A model generated the notes under the pieces. That model searched no databases. It was not told the origin of the DNA and worked only from the letters and a program-made list of their open reading frames with translations. Below are positions 5,573-7,187 of a DNA stretch of 7,187 bases, piece after piece; positions within the stretch are counted from its first letter, which is position 1, and each line of letters starts with the position of its first letter. The stretch lies in NCBI GenBank assembly GCA_002311975.1, contig DCAL01000063.1:885-8071 (forward strand), read 5' to 3'. This stretch comes from Fidelibacterota bacterium UBA1134 (GTDB lineage: Bacteria > Fidelibacterota > Marinisomatia > Marinisomatales > S15-B10). A program made the translations under genes and the position numbers.

Positions 5573-5757
5573 TGGCAAAAAAGTCACTAATTGCTAAATC
5601 GAAGAAGACCCCGAAGTTTTCAGTAAGGCGATATCACAGATGTTCAAAGTGCGGCCGCCCGCGGGGATTCTTGAGGAAATTTGGTCTTTGCCGTCTCTGT
5701 TTCCGGGAGCTCGCACTGAAAGGTGAAATTCCCGGTGTTACCAAAGCGAGCTGGTAG
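5572..5757 (+). CDS. rpsN: 30S ribosomal protein S14, zinc-binding type
   Basis: S14 has 61 residues, the short zinc form, located in the 30S head near S3 and S10. The four ligands are Cys24, Cys27, Cys40 and Cys43 (CSKC and CRLC), with the family block RPRGFLRKFGLC between them and the end FRELALKGEIPGVTKASW. Its size and Cys pattern separate it from the zinc-free S14 of about 100 residues found in enterobacteria. Some bacteria keep a zinc-free paralogue elsewhere under Zur control; none is in this window. The ATG overlaps the rplE TAA by one base. GAAGAGG at 5558-5564 in the end of rplE, seven bases upstream, is a good Shine-Dalgarno site. Confidence 0.98.
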   Translation: MAKKSLIAKSKKTPKFSVRRYHRCSKCGRPRGFLRKFGLCRLCFRELALKGEIPGVTKASW

Positions 5758-5766
5758 GGTAGAAAC

Positions 5767-5771
5767 AGGAG
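5767..5771 (+). promoter_or_regulatory. Shine-Dalgarno site of rpsH that decides its start
   Basis: AGGAG lies eight bases before the GTG at 5780 and fourteen before the ATG at 5786. The spacing favours GTG, which gives the common MSMTDP opening of S8. Confidence 0.75.
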
Positions 5772-5779
5772 AAGATTAA

Positions 5780-6178
5780 GTGAGTATGACAGATCCAGTT
5801 GCTGATTTGCTGACCAGAATCCGTAACGGTCAGAGTGCAGTGAGCCGATGGATAGATGTTCCGGCTTCGAACCTTAAGCTTCGAATCTTGTATATTCTTA
5901 AAGAAGAGCACTACGTTCAAGATTTTATGATCATCAATAATCCGGTAGGAAAAATGATCAGAGTATTCTTGAAATATGATCGCTCGGGAAATCCTGTTAT
6001 TATGCATCTTGAGCGGATCAGTAAACCCGGCAGACGGATCTACTCAAAGGCCGGTGAAGTGCCGCGAGTTCTTGATGGTCTTGGAATATCAATCTTAACC
6101 ACATCAATGGGCGTGGTATCGAACAAAGTTGCCAAAAGATTGAACATTGGCGGAGAGATACTCTGCAACGTCTGGTAG
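5780..6178 (+). CDS. rpsH: 30S ribosomal protein S8
   Basis: S8 has 132 residues. It binds the central domain of 16S rRNA (helix 21 in E. coli) and is required for platform assembly. In E. coli it also represses the spc operon by binding mRNA near the rplE start. The sequence opens with MSMTDPVADLLTRIRNGQ and shows the LKEEHYVQDF segment (40-49), RISKPGRRIYSK (79-90), VPRVLDGLGISILTTSMG (94-111) and the end IGGEILCNVW. The usual STSKG contact motif reads TTSMG, with Met110 in place of Lys. The GTG start is chosen over ATG 5786 because AGGAG is correctly spaced for it. The gene is 22 bases after rpsN and six before rplF. Confidence 0.97.
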   Translation: MSMTDPVADLLTRIRNGQSAVSRWIDVPASNLKLRILYILKEEHYVQDFMIINNPVGKMIRVFLKYDRSGNPVIMHLERISKPGRRIYSKAGEVPRVLDGLGISILTTSMGVVSNKVAKRLNIGGEILCNVW

Positions 6179-6184
6179 TGTTCG

Positions 6185-6721
6185 ATGTCTAGAATTGGAA
6201 AACAGTCTATTGCTATCCCGGAAGGGGTGGAGGTTTCTCTCGAAGGAAACAGAGCTGTTGTTGAAGGCCCCAAAGGGGTGCTGGCATTTCAGTTTAATAC
6301 CGATATGTTGATCAAACAGGAGAATGGACATCTGGTCGTTCAGAGACCATCCGACAGCAAGACTCACCGCTCTTTACATGGTACAACGAGGGCTCTTCTG
6401 TCTAACATGGTTCACGGCGTGTCAGAAGGTTTTTCAAAGGATCTCGAAATAATAGGTATCGGATTCAGAGCTGTGATGGAAGGGAAGCGCCTCAAACTGG
6501 TCTTGGGATACTCTCACGACATCTTTTTTGAACTGCCGGAAGGGATTGAGATTAAGGCGGGAAAGAACAAACTGAATGTTTCAGGAATTGATAGACAATT
6601 AGTTGGACAAGTTTCAGCTAAGATCAGATCTTTCAAACCGCCTGAGCCCTATAAGGGCAAAGGGATCCGGTACGCAGACGAGCATGTAACTATTAAAAAA
6701 GGCAAGACAGTAGGGGAATAA
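6185..6721 (+). CDS. rplF: 50S ribosomal protein L6
   Basis: L6 has 178 residues, the usual length. It is built of two similar domains and binds 23S rRNA near the sarcin-ricin loop and the factor-binding region, an essential late step in 50S assembly. The first domain starts MSRIGKQSIAIPEGVEV and has VEGPKGVL (26-33). The linker block is KTHRSLHGTTRALLSNMV (59-76). The second domain has LEIIGIGFRA (87-96), LVLGYSHDIFFELPEGIEI (105-123), GIDRQLVGQVSAKIRS (134-149) and the signature PPEPYKGKGIRYADE (152-166). The ATG lies six bases after the rpsH stop and lacks a clear Shine-Dalgarno site. Its TAA stop is the start of the rplR site. Confidence 0.98.
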   Translation: MSRIGKQSIAIPEGVEVSLEGNRAVVEGPKGVLAFQFNTDMLIKQENGHLVVQRPSDSKTHRSLHGTTRALLSNMVHGVSEGFSKDLEIIGIGFRAVMEGKRLKLVLGYSHDIFFELPEGIEIKAGKNKLNVSGIDRQLVGQVSAKIRSFKPPEPYKGKGIRYADEHVTIKKGKTVGE

Positions 6722-6725
6722 GGAG
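6720..6725 (+). promoter_or_regulatory. Shine-Dalgarno site of rplR, fused to the rplF stop
   Basis: AAGGAG begins within the rplF TAA, making TAAGGAG at 6719-6725, a near-perfect match to the 16S rRNA tail. It ends five bases before the GTG at 6731 and fixes that codon as the L18 start. Confidence 0.85.
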
Positions 6726-6730
6726 CTATT

Positions 6731-7099
6731 GTGAAGCGGAAACTTGAGAAACAGATCAGAAGAGGCAGAAGGCGCCGGCGCAGCAAACGGATGCTGGGGA
6801 CCAGCAGTAATCCGCGGCTGGTAGTCTATCGCAGCTTGAATCAGATTTACGGTCAAATCGTGGATGATCAAAAGGGTGAAACTTTGGTTTCGGCCTCATC
6901 CGTGGAGAAGGGTACGCAGCCAGAGTTGAAGAGTGCTAAGTCAAAGGTTGAGAGAAGCGAGATCGTTGGGCGTATTCTGGCTGAAAGAGCAAAAACAGGA
7001 AAGATAGGGGAAGTTGTGTTTGATAGAAATGGTTTTCTTTATCACGGCAGGATTAAGGCGCTGGCCGACGGTGCGCGAAATGGGGGATTGAAGTTTTGA
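6731..7099 (+). CDS. rplR: 50S ribosomal protein L18
   Basis: L18 has 122 residues. It binds 5S rRNA and, with L5, attaches it to the 23S rRNA in the central protuberance. The N-terminus is strongly basic (LEKQIRRGRRRRRSKRMLGT, 5-24), as expected for the rRNA-binding tail. NPRLVVYRSLNQIYGQIVDD (27-46) and the end block VVFDRNGFLYHGRIKALADG (95-114), then ARNGGLKF, are diagnostic. Translation starts at GTG, with TAAGGAG five bases upstream. The TGA stop overlaps the start of rpsE by four bases (TTGA), so L18 and S5 are probably coupled. This is the usual spc order, L6-L18-S5. Confidence 0.97.
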   Translation: MKRKLEKQIRRGRRRRRSKRMLGTSSNPRLVVYRSLNQIYGQIVDDQKGETLVSASSVEKGTQPELKSAKSKVERSEIVGRILAERAKTGKIGEVVFDRNGFLYHGRIKALADGARNGGLKF

Positions 7100-7187
7100 G
7101 CACGATTGATCCGACAGAACTTGAACTTCAGGAAGAAATAGTAATCCGCATAAACCGCGTGGCGAAGGTTGTGTCGGGCGGCAGGAG
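7096..7187 (+). CDS. rpsE: 30S ribosomal protein S5, N-terminal part (3' end outside window)
   Basis: Thirty codons are visible before the window ends: an acidic opening (STIDPTELELQEEI) and then VIRINRVAKVVSGGR, the standard entry into the S5 double-stranded-RNA-binding-like domain. S5 lies at the mRNA entry channel with S3 and S4 and affects decoding accuracy; spectinomycin-resistance changes map a little further along, beyond the edge. The start is TTG at 7096, overlapping the rplR TGA by four bases. GGGGG at 7082-7086, nine bases upstream, may act as its Shine-Dalgarno site. No ATG or GTG occurs in frame before the conserved part, and the position right after rplR fits the spc operon. Identity is firm; the start codon is likely but not certain. 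Confidence 0.9.
   Translation, partial: MSTIDPTELELQEEIVIRINRVAKVVSGGR

Noticed and set aside
337..6871. Many open frames on the - strand and in other + frames, 60-116 codons long
   Set aside because: All lie opposite or within strongly conserved ribosomal genes, show no family resemblance and have the composition of frame shadows. None has independent support.
1..7187. A new defence, mobile or regulatory system within the window
   Set aside because: Essentially every base belongs to a recognised ribosomal-protein gene in canonical order. I see no inserted gene, repeats, integration scar or room for a hidden element.

Overview
This window is an uninterrupted ribosomal-protein gene cluster, all on the + strand. 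It runs from the 3' end of rplC (L3) through rplD, rplW, rplB, rpsS, rplV, rpsC, rplP, rpmC, rpsQ, rplN, rplX, rplE, rpsN, rpsH, rplF and rplR into the first 30 codons of rpsE (S5). The order matches the classical bacterial S10 operon (L3 to S17) followed directly by the spc operon (L14 to S5). Sixteen genes are complete and two are cut by the window edges.

Packing is extreme. Junctions range from a 4-nt overlap (rplR/rpsE) to a 29-nt gap (rpsQ/rplN, the point where E. coli splits S10 from spc). No stretch over 30 bases is non-coding. I see no terminator hairpin, convincing promoter, tRNA, repeat array, mobile element or CRISPR. The whole window is probably transcribed as part of one long message that starts upstream of rplC.

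Organism: a bacterium with GC near 50% by eye. Sequence style (L2 with NPVDHPM, S19 with TPEFVGHT and VHNGN, an L14 of 122 residues, a four-Cys zinc-type S14) resembles the Fibrobacterota-Chlorobiota-Bacteroidota (FCB) side of the tree, for instance Neomarinimicrobiota or a relative. This is a low-confidence inference from remembered family sequences, not a search result.

The proteins build both subunits. L3, L4, L23, L2, L22, L16, L29, L14, L24, L5, L6 and L18 belong to the 50S; S19, S3, S17, S14, S8 and S5 belong to the 30S. Several line the polypeptide exit tunnel or its rim (L4, L22, L23, L24, L29). L2, L3, L14 and L16 lie near the peptidyl-transferase centre or subunit interface. L5 and L18 form the 5S rRNA region.

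The window holds no new system that I can see. The points worth a second look are small: a Lys/Ala-rich N-terminal extension of about 42 residues on L5; six GTG or TTG starts among seventeen; TAG as the commonest stop in genes that usually favour TAA; stop codons built into Shine-Dalgarno sites; and a few substitutions at well-studied ribosomal positions (L2 Met233, L3 lacking the PrmB-type Gln, S19 Val82, L24 with a shortened knuckle loop).
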